Of a DNA stretch of 64,000 nucleotides, positions 8,033 through 17,238 are shown in pieces; within the stretch, counting starts at the first letter, position 1; each line of letters starts with the position of its first letter. The DNA is from Anderseniella sp039978075. GTDB lineage: Bacteria; Pseudomonadota; Alphaproteobacteria; Rhizobiales; Aestuariivirgaceae. The notes beneath the pieces were generated by a model that saw only the letters and a program-made list of their open reading frames with translations, did not search any database and was not told the DNA's origin. The translations under genes and the position numbers were made by a program. The DNA lies in assembly GCA_039978075.1 (NCBI GenBank), contig JBDWCA010000002.1, positions 1 to 64,000 on the forward strand, written 5' to 3'.

Positions 8033-8677
8033 TCACGATGCCAGCAAGCGTACCAGCTTGTCGACCACTGGTGATAATCGCTCAATAATAACTGCAGTCC
8101 CCGCCGCATTCGGGTGAATACCGTCTGCCTGGTTCAACTTCGGATCAGCCACGACCCCGTCGAGGAAGAATGGATAAAGCTCCACACCGTGCTTTTCCGC
8201 CAGTTTCGGGTAAATCGCGTTGAAGGCAGCCTCGTAATCCTTGCCCATATTGGGCGGCGCCAGCATGCCGGTCAGCAATACCGCAACACCACGCTGCCTG
8301 AGGCGGGCGAGGATCGCATCGAGGTTCTTTGCCGTTTCTGCCGGCGAGATTCCGCGCAGCGCGTCATTGGCGCCCAGTTCCACAATCACCAGGCCCGATC
8401 CATCCGGGACCGACCAGTCAATTCGCGACAGACCGCCCTTGCTGGTGTCTCCCGACACGCCCGCATTGACAACCTCGACATTCAATCCGTTTGCCTTCAG
8501 GCGCTGCTCCAGGCGTGTTGTAAAGGCATCCTCCGGCGGCAGGCCATACCCGGCGGTCAGACTGTCACCGAGCGCCACAATGGAGAAGGTCTGTTCCGCC
8601 GATGCAGTCGTGGCAAGCGGTATCAGCGAGGCTGCCGCCAGCAGTTTTACAGCCTGGCGTCGAGAATGTGATTGCAT
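8033..8677 (-). CDS. tesA: arylesterase/lysophospholipase, SGNH family (TesA-like)
   Basis: A 214-residue SGNH hydrolase acting on esters or thioesters, probably in the periplasm. The N-terminus SHSRRQAVKLLAAASLIPL is a twin-arginine-like signal ending near TASA. The nucleophile is Ser39 in ALGDSLTAGYG, block III is ELGANDALRG, and the catalytic Asp/His pair is in DGIHPN. The ATG at 8677 places the signal at the N-terminus; the frame continues to 8752. It is divergent from an ABC exporter pair, the same tesA / ybbA-ybbP arrangement found in many proteobacteria. Confidence 0.92.
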   Translation of the reverse strand: MQSHSRRQAVKLLAAASLIPLATTASAEQTFSIVALGDSLTAGYGLPPEDAFTTRLEQRLKANGLNVEVVNAGVSGDTSKGGLSRIDWSVPDGSGLVIVELGANDALRGISPAETAKNLDAILARLRQRGVAVLLTGMLAPPNMGKDYEAAFNAIYPKLAEKHGVELYPFFLDGVVADPKLNQADGIHPNAAGTAVIIERLSPVVDKLVRLLAS

Positions 8678-8731
8678 GATGCGTCGGAATCCCTTGCATG
8701 ATTGCGTCTGGTACACACATAGATCAGAATG

Positions 8732-8756
8732 ATTTTTGATTTTTTCAATCAAAAAT
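8732..8756. promoter_or_regulatory. AT-rich palindrome between tesA and ybbA
   Basis: ATTTTTGATT (8732-8741) and AATCAAAAAT (8747-8756) form a perfect 10-bp inverted repeat around TTTTC, in the 220-base divergent promoter region. It could be an operator or an AT-rich upstream element; no regulator can be assigned. Confidence 0.4.
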
Positions 8757-8897
8757 TCATAAACCTGATCGCTGAAAACAAGCCGGAGCGGGATGCGGGC
8801 GCAAAACCGCGCGCACTTTTGCTCATCTCGCGCCAGAAACGAAACTTAGCTGCAACAAGACGTGGTCTGAATTGAACACACAAACGTTAGGAAGCTC

Positions 8898-9635
8898 ATG
8901 GACGCTCGCGTAGACAAAACAGAAACCGGCATTTCAGGAGTTCCGGACACGGGCAACGCAGTTCACCTGGATGGCGTGCAGGTCACCCTGTCGTCGCGTG
9001 CCGGCCCTGTGGAAATCCTCAAAGGCATCAATGTTGCCATCTCGAACGGGGAAGCGGTTTCCATCATTGGCCCGTCAGGCTCCGGAAAGACAACACTTCT
9101 CATGGTGATTGCGGGTCTCGAAGCAGCAACCGGCGGCACCGTTGAGGTGGCATCACAAACCCTCGACGGGCTCAATGAAGACCAGCTGGCGGTGTTTCGT
9201 CGCGACAATATCGGCATCGTATTCCAGTCATTCCACCTGATCCCCGCCATGACGGCACTGGAAAATGTTGCAGTACCGCTGGAACTGCGCGGCACCGGCG
9301 ACGCTTTCGAGCTGGCCCGGAAACAACTCAAGCGCGTCGGCCTTGACCATCGCCTTGACCATTATCCCGGCCAGTTGTCAGGCGGCGAACAACAGCGTGT
9401 TGCGATAGCCCGTGCGCTGGCCGCCGGTGCAAAGATAATTCTGGCGGACGAGCCCACCGGCAATCTTGATCAGGAAACCGGCCATACCATCATGGATCTG
9501 CTGTTCGATTTGCAATCAGCCGGTGAAACGACGCTGGTGCTGGTAACCCATGACCCCGATCTGGCAGCGCGCTGTTCAAGAACCATCGAAATCCGCGATG
9601 GACTGATCCACACTGACAGTGTCACACAGTCATGA
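8898..9635 (+). CDS. ybbA: ABC transporter ATP-binding protein (YbbA-like)
   Basis: A 245-residue ATPase of the LolD/MacB type. Walker A is GPSGSGKTTLL, the signature LSGGEQQRVAIARALA, and Walker B ILADEPTGNLD, followed by the H-loop VTHDPDLAARC. The first 20 residues are an extra, probably flexible, N-terminus. It starts at ATG 8898 behind a TTAGGAAG ribosome-binding site and overlaps the permease gene by four bases (ATGA), so the two are translationally coupled. The pair, divergent from tesA, probably exports a lipid or lipoprotein-like substrate from the inner membrane; the substrate is unknown. Confidence 0.95.
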   Translation: MDARVDKTETGISGVPDTGNAVHLDGVQVTLSSRAGPVEILKGINVAISNGEAVSIIGPSGSGKTTLLMVIAGLEAATGGTVEVASQTLDGLNEDQLAVFRRDNIGIVFQSFHLIPAMTALENVAVPLELRGTGDAFELARKQLKRVGLDHRLDHYPGQLSGGEQQRVAIARALAAGAKIILADEPTGNLDQETGHTIMDLLFDLQSAGETTLVLVTHDPDLAARCSRTIEIRDGLIHTDSVTQS

Positions 9636-12163
9636 TGCACACTCTGTCAACGGCACTGCGTCTTGCCCTGCGTGAACTACGCTCCGGGCTTCAGGGCTTT
9701 CGGATATTCCTGGCCTGCCTGATCCTTGGTGTCAGCGCCATTGCAGTGGTCGGCGCACTGTCGTCGGCACTCAACACCGGCATTGCCAATGAAGGTCGCT
9801 CCCTGATGGGTGGAGATGTGGAGTTTTCCACGCTTTACGACACACCCAGCAGCGACCAGCGCAACTTCATTGCAGAAGCAGGCAAGGTCAGCAAAGTGGC
9901 CACATTGCGCGCCATGGCGGCTGTGCCCGACAAGTCGTCAGCCCTTGTCGAGGTAAAGGTGGTTGACGATGCCTACCCGCTGTATGGCCAGCTGCAGCTC
10001 GACCCGGCAATGCCGCTGAAAGACGCCTTGCAGCCAGATGCCTCCGGCCGGGCCGGCACCGTGGTAGAACCGACCCTGCTTGCGCGTCTGGACCTCAAGG
10101 TTGGGGATATCGTCAGGGTGGGCACATCGGACCTTGTGATCAATGCTGCAATCGTTCGTGAACCCGATCGGATCTCCGACGGGTTCGTGCTTGGCCCGCG
10201 CCTGATGATGTCCGCCGATGCGCTGAGCGCAACAGGCCTGTCACGGCCCGGCAGCCTGATCAACTGGCGCTACCGGGTGGCGCTACCGCAACCGGCAAAC
10301 AATGCGCAGGTCAAGGAGATCGTAAACCAGGCAGAGCCGTTGCTGCAGGATCAGGGATGGAAAGTGCGCTCACGCGAGAACGCGGCTCCCGGTGTGCGCC
10401 GCTTCATCGACCGGCTTACGTTTTTTCTGTCTCTCGTCGGCCTGACATCGCTCATTGTTGGCGGGGTCGGAGTGGCAAACGCGGTCAAGGCTTTTCTGGA
10501 ACGGCGCACCAAGAATATCGCAACGCTGAAATGTCTTGGCGCGTCTGCACGCCTGGTGTTCTGGACCTACTTCATGGAGGTTCTCATTGTCGCCACCTGC
10601 GGTATCTTTGTCGGCGTTTTGGCCGGTCTCGCCACGCCACCGCTGGCCGGGGCATTGTTGTCAGGCCTGCTGCCGATACCGGTGTCTGTCGGTATCGAGC
10701 CGTGGCCGGTTATCCGCGCCGGGCTGTTCGGTTATCTGATTGTCATCGCGTTTGCCGTATGGCCGCTTGCACGCGCCGGCCGTATCCCGCCAAGCGCCCT
10801 GTTTCGCGACATGCTGACCAGCAAGATCGCGTGGCCCGGACCGGCTTCATGGCTGGTCATTGCCATCGCCCTCGCGGGCATCTTCGTGCTCACGCTAACC
10901 GCATTTCCGGATCCGCGCATCACCTACGGTTATGCTGCGGGAATAGTTGCCAGTTTTGCCATCCTGACCGGTATGGCCCGATTGATGATGTGGATTGCGT
11001 CGCGCACCACCGGCGCCAGATCTGCCGTGATGCGCCTGGCCATCGCCAATCTGCACCGGCCCGGCACCCCGACACCGTCTGTCGTTCTGTCGCTTGGTCT
11101 GGGCCTGACCCTGTTCGTCAGCCTGTCGCTCATCGACAGCAACATTTCCAAGGAACTGCGCGACAACCTGCCTGATCGTGCGCCGAGCTTCTTTTTTCTG
11201 GACGTCCACTCCAGCGAAGCCGACCAGTTCGGCAAAACACTGCTGCAATCAGGCGCTTCAACGGTCAGCCAGGCTCCCATGCTGCGCGGCCGCATCGTGA
11301 AGGTAAACGGCACACCGGCCAGTAAAGTCAAAGCCAGTGCCGATGCCGCATGGGCATTGCGCGGTGATCGCGGCATCACTTATTCGGCTACCGCTCCCGA
11401 TGGCGGGAAACTGGCTGAAGGAGAATGGTGGCCGTCGGATTATTCCGGCAAACCGCTGGTGTCATTTTCCGCCGATATCGCCGCGGGCATAGGCCTGCAA
11501 ATCGGCGACACAGTCAGCGTCAATGTGCTGGGCCGGGAAATAACCGCTGAAGTGGCAAATCTACGCGCCGTTGACTGGCGCTCCCTGCAGATCAACTTCG
11601 TCATGATGTTTTCACCCAACACGTTTGCCGGCGCACCGCACATGTTCGTTGTCACGGCCCAGGCGGACCGGGCACGGGAACTCGAAATCCTCAAGGCGGT
11701 GTCCACACCCTATCCGACCATTACCTCAATCCGGGTCCGCGACGCACTGGATGCCATCAATTCGCTTATGGGCAAGCTCATCACTGCAATTCGCGGCGCC
11801 AATGCCGTGACGGTTCTGGCCGGCATTCTGGTACTCGGCGGCGCACTGGCGACCGGATTGTCCGGGCGTATATATGATGCAGTGGTTCTGAAAACCTATG
11901 GCGCCACGCGCTCGCAATTGTTGCGGGCGCTGGTCATAGAATACGCGCTGCTCGGATTGGCGACGGCGGTTTTCGCCATTATCGCAGGCGGTTTGAGTGC
12001 ATGGGCGGTCATCACCCAGATACTGGGCCTTGAGTGGCAATTTTCCGGCCTGATTGCGGTCGCAACCGCGTTGGTGGCCCTTGCAGTTACCGTGGCTGCA
12101 GGACTGGCCACAACATGGTCGGCCCTGCGCGCCAATCCGGCACGTGTTCTGCGGGTGGACTGA
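9632..12163 (+). CDS. ybbP: ABC transporter permease, FtsX/MacB-like (YbbP-like)
   Basis: An 843-residue inner-membrane permease with two FtsX-type units. One transmembrane helix lies near residues 20-40, a periplasmic domain follows, then helices around residues 260-380, further helices near 400-480, a second periplasmic domain (about 510-700) and three final helices (about 730-835). The last helices include TVLAGILVLGGALATGLSG and the end reads TWSALRANPARVLRVD, typical of the family. It works with YbbA, whose gene overlaps it by four bases. No periplasmic adaptor gene follows, so it resembles the stand-alone YbbAP machinery rather than MacAB. Confidence 0.94.
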   Translation: MMHTLSTALRLALRELRSGLQGFRIFLACLILGVSAIAVVGALSSALNTGIANEGRSLMGGDVEFSTLYDTPSSDQRNFIAEAGKVSKVATLRAMAAVPDKSSALVEVKVVDDAYPLYGQLQLDPAMPLKDALQPDASGRAGTVVEPTLLARLDLKVGDIVRVGTSDLVINAAIVREPDRISDGFVLGPRLMMSADALSATGLSRPGSLINWRYRVALPQPANNAQVKEIVNQAEPLLQDQGWKVRSRENAAPGVRRFIDRLTFFLSLVGLTSLIVGGVGVANAVKAFLERRTKNIATLKCLGASARLVFWTYFMEVLIVATCGIFVGVLAGLATPPLAGALLSGLLPIPVSVGIEPWPVIRAGLFGYLIVIAFAVWPLARAGRIPPSALFRDMLTSKIAWPGPASWLVIAIALAGIFVLTLTAFPDPRITYGYAAGIVASFAILTGMARLMMWIASRTTGARSAVMRLAIANLHRPGTPTPSVVLSLGLGLTLFVSLSLIDSNISKELRDNLPDRAPSFFFLDVHSSEADQFGKTLLQSGASTVSQAPMLRGRIVKVNGTPASKVKASADAAWALRGDRGITYSATAPDGGKLAEGEWWPSDYSGKPLVSFSADIAAGIGLQIGDTVSVNVLGREITAEVANLRAVDWRSLQINFVMMFSPNTFAGAPHMFVVTAQADRARELEILKAVSTPYPTITSIRVRDALDAINSLMGKLITAIRGANAVTVLAGILVLGGALATGLSGRIYDAVVLKTYGATRSQLLRALVIEYALLGLATAVFAIIAGGLSAWAVITQILGLEWQFSGLIAVATALVALAVTVAAGLATTWSALRANPARVLRVD

Positions 12164-12231
12164 CCCGACCGAGATGCGTACAGTCCGGCCGAATTACATA
12201 CCAATCAACCGACAGGCAGGATGCTGGCATC

Positions 12232-12819
12232 ATGGTGGTTCTGAACAAGATTTATACCAAGACAGGCGACGACGGGACCACCGCGCTGTCTACCGGTCAG
12301 CGGCTGCCCAAATTTCATGCCCGCATTGCCAGCTACGGCACCGTGGATGAAGCCAACTCAGTGCTCGGCGTTGTGCGGCTGCATACTACCGGCAAGGACA
12401 TGAGCGAGCTTGATGCCATGCTGGCACGCATCCAGAATGACATGTTCGACCTTGGGGCCGATCTGTGCACACCGGATAACGGTGAGGAACTTGCCTGGGA
12501 ACCCCTCCGCATCAAGCAAACACAGGTCGATCGGCTGGAAGCGGAAATTGACCGGTTGAATGACAAGCTGGAGCCGCTACGGTCCTTCGTGTTGCCGGGA
12601 GGTCATCCCGCGGCAGCCTATCTGCATCAGGCCCGCACCGTATCGCGGCGCGCTGAGCGGCATATTGTCGAGCTTGCATCCATACCCGGAGAGCAGGTGT
12701 CCCTCGAAGCCTCTACCTACCTCAACAGACTGTCCGACTTTCTGTTTGTGGCGAGCCGCTGGGTCAATGCACGCGATGATGGCGATGTGTTGTGGAAACC
12801 CGGCGCAACGCAAGAATAG
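12232..12819 (+). CDS. cob(I)yrinic acid a,c-diamide adenosyltransferase, PduO type
   Basis: A 195-residue trimeric enzyme that transfers adenosyl from ATP to cob(I)alamin, making coenzyme B12. Motifs are YTKTGDDGTTAL at the N-terminus, SYGTVDEANSVLG, and the active-site helix ARTVSRRAERHIVEL. The start at MVVLNKIYTKTG (12232) fits the family although the frame extends upstream into the permease gene. The class II ribonucleotide reductase at 33-35 kb needs this cofactor. It probably forms an operon with the rhomboid gene 14 bases downstream, followed by etfBA. Confidence 0.96.
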   Translation: MVVLNKIYTKTGDDGTTALSTGQRLPKFHARIASYGTVDEANSVLGVVRLHTTGKDMSELDAMLARIQNDMFDLGADLCTPDNGEELAWEPLRIKQTQVDRLEAEIDRLNDKLEPLRSFVLPGGHPAAAYLHQARTVSRRAERHIVELASIPGEQVSLEASTYLNRLSDFLFVASRWVNARDDGDVLWKPGATQE

Positions 12820-12833
12820 CAAGGCCCAACCAC

Positions 12834-13523
12834 ATGTTCCTGCCTCTCCACGATAACACGCCGTTAACGGTCATCCGCTTCCAGTTTGTAACCGGCGCAT
12901 TGATCCTGGCCAACGTGGGTGTGTTTCTGATGATGCAGTACGGCAATCTCGGCATGACCCAGCTTGCCTTTGCAACATCGCTGGGACTTGTACCCGGCGA
13001 GATCGGCAACCTGTCGTTCACAGAAATATCGCTGGCCAGTATCCCTGAACCGCTGACGCTCATCACCTACACATTCATCCACGGCGGCTGGATGCATCTG
13101 CTGGCCAATATGGCGTTCCTGTGGGTTTTTGCCGACAATGTTGAAGATGCATTCGGCCATTTCGGATTTCTGGTGTTGTACTTCGTTTGTGGCATTGTTG
13201 CCGCGTCTGCCCATGTGATCGCCAATCCTGACTCTACTGCGCCTCTGGTCGGAGCCTCAGGCGCGGTATCGGGAATTCTGGGAGCCTATCTTGTACTCTA
13301 TCCGAGAGCGCGCGTGTGGGTTCTGCTGTTCATGAAAATCCCGTTGCGCATATCCGCCGGCTGGGCCCTGGCGGCCTGGATCGGTTTCCAGTTCCTGTCG
13401 CTTTATCTCGACGAGTCCAAAGGCGAGGTGATTGTGGCCTGGTGGGCCCACATAGGCGGGTTTGCAGCCGGATTTCTGGTTGCTGCCCTGTTCAGGAACA
13501 CCCTGGGGGCAAGAGCGGCCTGA
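12834..13523 (+). CDS. rhomboid family intramembrane serine protease
   Basis: A 229-residue polytopic membrane protein. Catalytic elements are the serine in GASGAVSGILGAY and the histidine in WWAHIGGFAAGF of the last helices. The HGGWMHLLANMAFLWVFADN segment and an L1-loop-like stretch precede them. It cleaves substrates inside the membrane; targets are unknown. The start MFLPLHDNTPL (12834) is chosen as the family beginning, 14 bases after the adenosyltransferase stop. An earlier in-frame start at 12792 would overlap that gene. Confidence 0.94.
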   Translation: MFLPLHDNTPLTVIRFQFVTGALILANVGVFLMMQYGNLGMTQLAFATSLGLVPGEIGNLSFTEISLASIPEPLTLITYTFIHGGWMHLLANMAFLWVFADNVEDAFGHFGFLVLYFVCGIVAASAHVIANPDSTAPLVGASGAVSGILGAYLVLYPRARVWVLLFMKIPLRISAGWALAAWIGFQFLSLYLDESKGEVIVAWWAHIGGFAAGFLVAALFRNTLGARAA

Positions 13524-13604
13524 GCCGTAGCCCCGCGTCATGCCAATTATACCGAAAAATTGTGACCAGACGTCGCAATTGACCCCAAATTGACGACTAT
13601 CGCA

Positions 13605-13633
13605 TTGACGGACCCGATAACGGGCCAATAGTG
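13605..13633 (+). promoter_or_regulatory. possible promoter for etfBA
   Basis: TTGACG (13605-13610) lies 17 bases before ATAGTG (13628-13633), about 97 bases ahead of the etfB start. The spacer itself contains CCCG-ATAA-CGGG, a short inverted repeat. The -10 is weak, so this is tentative. Confidence 0.3.
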
Positions 13634-13729
13634 TCCGGCCACGCCCCGCACATTTTACTTGTGGCGGCTGAAATCACGGGCGCTACCCAACTGGGCCGCG
13701 ATCCCCATTAACGAGAGAGATTGCCTCAA

Positions 13730-14479
13730 ATGAAAGTACTGGTCGCTGTCAAGCGGGTGGTTGACTACAATGTCAAGATCCGCGTCAAGGCCGATGGTTC
13801 GGGTGTCGAACTGGCCAATGTCAAAATGTCGATGAACCCTTTCGACGAAATTGCCGTGGAAGAAGCTCTTCGCCTCAGGGAAGCCGGTACTGCAACGGAG
13901 GTTATTGCGGTCTCTGTCGGCCCCCAGCAGGCTCAGGAAACCATCCGTACCGCACTTGCAATGGGCGCTGACCGCGGCATCCTTATCAAACATGATGAGT
14001 ATGTTGAACCGCTCGGCGTTGCCAAACTGCTCAAGGTGGTCATCGAAGAGGAAAAACCTGACCTGGTGATTCTGGGCAAACAGGCCATTGATGACGACTG
14101 TAACCAGACCGGCCAGATGCTGTCCGCGCTCATGGGCTGGTCGCAGGCGACGTTTGCCTCAAAAATCGAACTGAACGGTGACAGTGCGGAAGTTACCCGT
14201 GAGATCGACGGCGGACTGCAGACCATCAAGGTCAAGATGCCGATGATCGTGACCACCGACCTGCGTCTCAACCAGCCACGTTATGCGTCGCTGCCGAACA
14301 TCATGAAGGCCAAGAAAAAGCCGCTTGATGAAAAGGTTGCCGCCGACATGGGCGTTGACCTGGCGCCGAAACTGAAAGTTGTAACGACCGTTGAACCGCC
14401 GGCACGCCAGGGCGGCAAGAAAGTGGCATCGGTTGCCGAGCTTGTCGACAAGCTGAAGAACGAAGCAGGAGTTATCTGA
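13730..14479 (+). CDS. etfB: electron transfer flavoprotein beta subunit
   Basis: A 249-residue AMP-binding subunit of ETF, which takes electrons from acyl-CoA and dimethylglycine/sarcosine dehydrogenases and passes them to ETF-ubiquinone oxidoreductase. It starts MKVLVAVKRVVDYNVKIRVK and contains AVDE-type LVILGKQAIDDDCNQTGQM and the recognition-loop region RYASLPNIMKAKKKP. ATG 13730 follows GAGAGAG; a TTG three codons earlier is possible. It is separated from etfA by two bases. The window also contains two plausible ETF users: short-chain acyl-CoA metabolism and the FAD demethylase at 54-56 kb. Confidence 0.97.
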   Translation: MKVLVAVKRVVDYNVKIRVKADGSGVELANVKMSMNPFDEIAVEEALRLREAGTATEVIAVSVGPQQAQETIRTALAMGADRGILIKHDEYVEPLGVAKLLKVVIEEEKPDLVILGKQAIDDDCNQTGQMLSALMGWSQATFASKIELNGDSAEVTREIDGGLQTIKVKMPMIVTTDLRLNQPRYASLPNIMKAKKKPLDEKVAADMGVDLAPKLKVVTTVEPPARQGGKKVASVAELVDKLKNEAGVI

Positions 14480-14481
14480 TC

Positions 14482-15423
14482 ATGGCCATTCTCCTCATAG
14501 CCGAGCACGATAATGCCGGCCTCAAGGACGCAACCCACAAGGCACTAACTGCCGCCACCCAGATGGGCGGTGACATCCATGTGCTGGTAGCAGGACACAA
14601 TGCAGACGGTGCCGCCAAGGAAGCCGCAGGCCTGGACGGTGTTAAAAAGGTTCTGCATTGCGACGACGCAATGTTTGAACGCCCGCTGGCTGAACCGATG
14701 GCGGCGCTCATTGTCGGCCTGATGGCAGATCACGACGCCATGGTCGCGCCGGCAACAACCAGCGGCAAAAACGTATCCCCGCGGGTTGCGGCCCTGCTCG
14801 ACGAGATGCAGGTTTCAGGCATCATTGCCGTGAAGAGTGCCGATACGTTTGAGCGTCCTATCTATGCCGGCAACGCGGTGCAGACCGTGCAGGCAACAGG
14901 TGCCAAGAAAATCATCACCGTCCTGACCGCATCGTTTGAGTCCGCCGGTACCGGTGGTTCTGCACCGGTTGAAAAAGTCGATGCGCCTGCCGATCCCGGC
15001 CTTACCTCCTATGTCAGTGAAAACCTGTCCAAGTCCGACCGGCCGGAACTGACATCTGCGGGCATTATCGTGTCCGGCGGACGCGGCATGCAAAACGGTG
15101 AAAACTTCGCCATGCTGGAAAAAGTCGCCGACAAGCTCAATGCGGCCGTTGGTGCCTCGCGCGCCGCGGTTGACGCAGGTTATGTGCCGAACGATTACCA
15201 GGTTGGGCAAACCGGCAAAGTGGTTGCACCGGACCTGTATATAGCCGTGGGTATTTCCGGCGCCATTCAGCATCTTGCCGGCATGAAGGACTCGAAAGTC
15301 ATCGTGGCCATCAACAAGGACGAAGAAGCGCCGATCTTCCAGGTGGCTGACTATGGTCTTGTTGCCGACCTGTTCGAAGCCGTGCCGGCTCTCGACGAGG
15401 AACTGGCAAAAGCCGGTTACTAG
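14482..15423 (+). CDS. etfA: electron transfer flavoprotein alpha subunit
   Basis: The 313-residue FAD-carrying ETF subunit. The C-terminal FAD domain (from about residue 190) shows SGGRGMQNGENFAMLEKVAD, VGASRAAVDAGY, QVGQTGKVVAPDLYIAVGIS and GAIQHLAGMKDSKVIVAINK. It is cotranscribed with etfB two bases upstream. Two hairpins follow the stop, the second a clear terminator, so hbd downstream is probably expressed separately. Confidence 0.97.
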   Translation: MAILLIAEHDNAGLKDATHKALTAATQMGGDIHVLVAGHNADGAAKEAAGLDGVKKVLHCDDAMFERPLAEPMAALIVGLMADHDAMVAPATTSGKNVSPRVAALLDEMQVSGIIAVKSADTFERPIYAGNAVQTVQATGAKKIITVLTASFESAGTGGSAPVEKVDAPADPGLTSYVSENLSKSDRPELTSAGIIVSGGRGMQNGENFAMLEKVADKLNAAVGASRAAVDAGYVPNDYQVGQTGKVVAPDLYIAVGISGAIQHLAGMKDSKVIVAINKDEEAPIFQVADYGLVADLFEAVPALDEELAKAGY

Positions 15424-15426
15424 ACC

Positions 15427-15452
15427 AAGATGGGTTCAAACGAACCCATCTT
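15427..15452 (+). terminator. hairpin after etfA
   Basis: A perfect 11-bp stem, AAGATGGGTTC (15427-15437) with GAACCCATCTT (15442-15452), loop AAAC, begins three bases after the etfA stop. The tail is GCTCTGC rather than a U-run, so it may protect the 3' end more than terminate. Confidence 0.55.
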
Positions 15453-15503
15453 GCTCTGCAGGGCACGACCTGAACCGGGAAAGTCTCAATAAACACATAT
15501 CAA

Positions 15504-15535
15504 CCCGTCTGACGGAAACGTCAGGCGGGTTTTAT
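15504..15535 (+). terminator. intrinsic terminator of etfBA
   Basis: CCCG-T-CTGACG (15504-15514), GAAA tetraloop, CGTCAG-G-CGGG (15519-15529), then TTTTAT. This is a textbook Rho-independent terminator with a stable GAAA loop. Confidence 0.85.
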
Positions 15536-15620
15536 ATTGCAGTGCGATAAACTCTCTTGCCGCGCGGCAACACCCGAGATAGGCTCCCCAACTTCGCGAT
15601 ATGAAGAGACACAGAACAAT

Positions 15621-16496
15621 ATGACGATCAAGAAAATCGGGATTATCGGTGCAGGCCAGATGGGCTCAGGCATCGCACACGTATGCGCACTGTCCGGCTA
15701 TGACGTGGGCCTGTACGACGTATCGACAGACAAGATTGAAGAAGGGCTTGCAACCATCAACGGCAATATGGCCCGGCAGGTCAAATCGGACAAGATAACA
15801 GAAGCCGACCGCAAGGCAGCGCTCGAACGGATTGCCCCCTACGGCAGTTTTGAGCAGTTTGGCGATGTGGACCTGGTTATTGAATCCGCCATTGAAGATG
15901 AAGACGTAAAACGCAAGATATTCAACGATCTTTGCCCGCACCTGAGCCCGGACGCCATGATCGGCTCCAATACGTCGTCGATTTCCATTACCCGGCTGGC
16001 TGCGGGAACAGACCGGCCGGAACGGTTTATGGGTATCCATTTCATGAACCCGGTACCGGTGATGGAACTGGTAGAGCTTATTCGCGGCATCGCCACAGCC
16101 GATGAGATTTTTCAGGAAGTGCGCGAATTTGTCGGCACCATGGACAAGTCGGTAGCGGTAGCTGAAGATTTCCCGGCGTTCATCGTGAACCGGGTTCTGT
16201 TGCCGATGATCAACGAAGCTGTTTACACGCTGTATGAAGGTGTCGGGTCAGTGGAAGCCATCGACAAGGCCATGAAACTCGGGGCAAATCACCCGATGGG
16301 GCCGCTGGAACTGGCAGATTTTATCGGGCTTGATACTTGCCTGTCCATCATGCAGGTGCTGTTTGACGGACTTGCCGACAGCAAGTACCGGCCGTGCCCG
16401 CTACTGGTGAAATACGTCGAGGCCGGATGGCTTGGCCGCAAAACCAATCGTGGTTTCTATGACTATCGCGGCGAGACGCCTGTTCCGACCAGATGA
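15621..16496 (+). CDS. 3-hydroxybutyryl-CoA dehydrogenase
   Basis: A 291-residue NAD(P)-dependent enzyme interconverting 3-hydroxybutyryl-CoA and acetoacetyl-CoA. The Rossmann loop is IGAGQMGSGIAHVCALSGY. The catalytic His/Glu region is HFMNPVPVMELVELIRG, and the C-terminal helical domain has GANHPMGPLELADFIGLD. The start at MTIKKIGIIG is 15621. Its place after etfBA is conserved in many alphaproteobacteria and fits fatty-acid or polyhydroxybutyrate-linked C4 metabolism; phaA and phaB lie at 43-45 kb. Confidence 0.95.
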   Translation: MTIKKIGIIGAGQMGSGIAHVCALSGYDVGLYDVSTDKIEEGLATINGNMARQVKSDKITEADRKAALERIAPYGSFEQFGDVDLVIESAIEDEDVKRKIFNDLCPHLSPDAMIGSNTSSISITRLAAGTDRPERFMGIHFMNPVPVMELVELIRGIATADEIFQEVREFVGTMDKSVAVAEDFPAFIVNRVLLPMINEAVYTLYEGVGSVEAIDKAMKLGANHPMGPLELADFIGLDTCLSIMQVLFDGLADSKYRPCPLLVKYVEAGWLGRKTNRGFYDYRGETPVPTR

Positions 16497-16561
16497 CGAA
16501 TTGCCCAAAAGACAGTTTTGTGGTCAACTGATGCTGAGGGTTTTGGTACGGGGGTACATAT

Positions 16562-17194
16562 ATGTCTGAAGAAGTGACTTCCGGCCGCGGTATCGCCGGA
16601 CTTGTAGGGGCGTTGGGATGGCTGGCCGTACTTGGTGGCGGCGGTCTTTTGGGTTACGGCATTTATCTTTTGATGCAGAGTGATTTTGGCGTTGCTGCCG
16701 GCGGTCCGCTGATGGCAGGCGGTGCAGTAACTGTTACGCTTGGTCTTTTGTGTGTGATCAACGCGGCGATGGCAAAAGCCATGATCATAAACGCCAACAA
16801 CACCGCAAAACTTCTGGAAAGTGGTGTCGGTGCCAGCAGCGCGATGGTAATCGCTCCGACCGGGGATGACGATCTGCCGCCAATGAAACCGGCTTCAGAT
16901 GGTGAAACCGAATTGCCGGAAACCAATGATGGTGATGACGCCGCGACCGGCGCGGAGGAAGCATCCGCTCAAACACCTTTTGAGCCCGCGCCCTACGCAC
17001 CACCGCCACCCCCGGTCATACCGGATACGTCGGACCCTCGCGGATGGCCGCTTGCCATAGACGAGTTCAACATTGACGGACATCTGGCAATGACGCTGGA
17101 AGACGGCTCGGTTGCAGTGGAAACACCTGTTGGATGGCGCCGCCTGCCAAATCTGGACGCCGCACGTACCTGGCTGGCACAGCAGCCGCGGTAA
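16562..17194 (+). CDS. hypothetical membrane protein with proline-rich linker
   Basis: A 210-residue protein I do not recognise. Two hydrophobic segments (about residues 10-36 and 48-72) with many glycines are followed by an acidic stretch (about 100-140), a proline tract APYAPPPPPVIP, and a 45-residue C-terminal module DEFNIDGHLAMTLEDGSVAV...GWRRLPNLDAARTWL. It is probably anchored in the inner membrane with the C-terminal module outside the bilayer. A GGTACGGGGG stretch precedes the ATG. It converges on the tlpA-like gene. No function can be assigned. Confidence 0.7.
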   Translation: MSEEVTSGRGIAGLVGALGWLAVLGGGGLLGYGIYLLMQSDFGVAAGGPLMAGGAVTVTLGLLCVINAAMAKAMIINANNTAKLLESGVGASSAMVIAPTGDDDLPPMKPASDGETELPETNDGDDAATGAEEASAQTPFEPAPYAPPPPPVIPDTSDPRGWPLAIDEFNIDGHLAMTLEDGSVAVETPVGWRRLPNLDAARTWLAQQPR

Positions 17195-17238
17195 AGTCCT
17201 ATTGAACCCATAAAGCGGCTCTAACACGGTTCAAGCGG

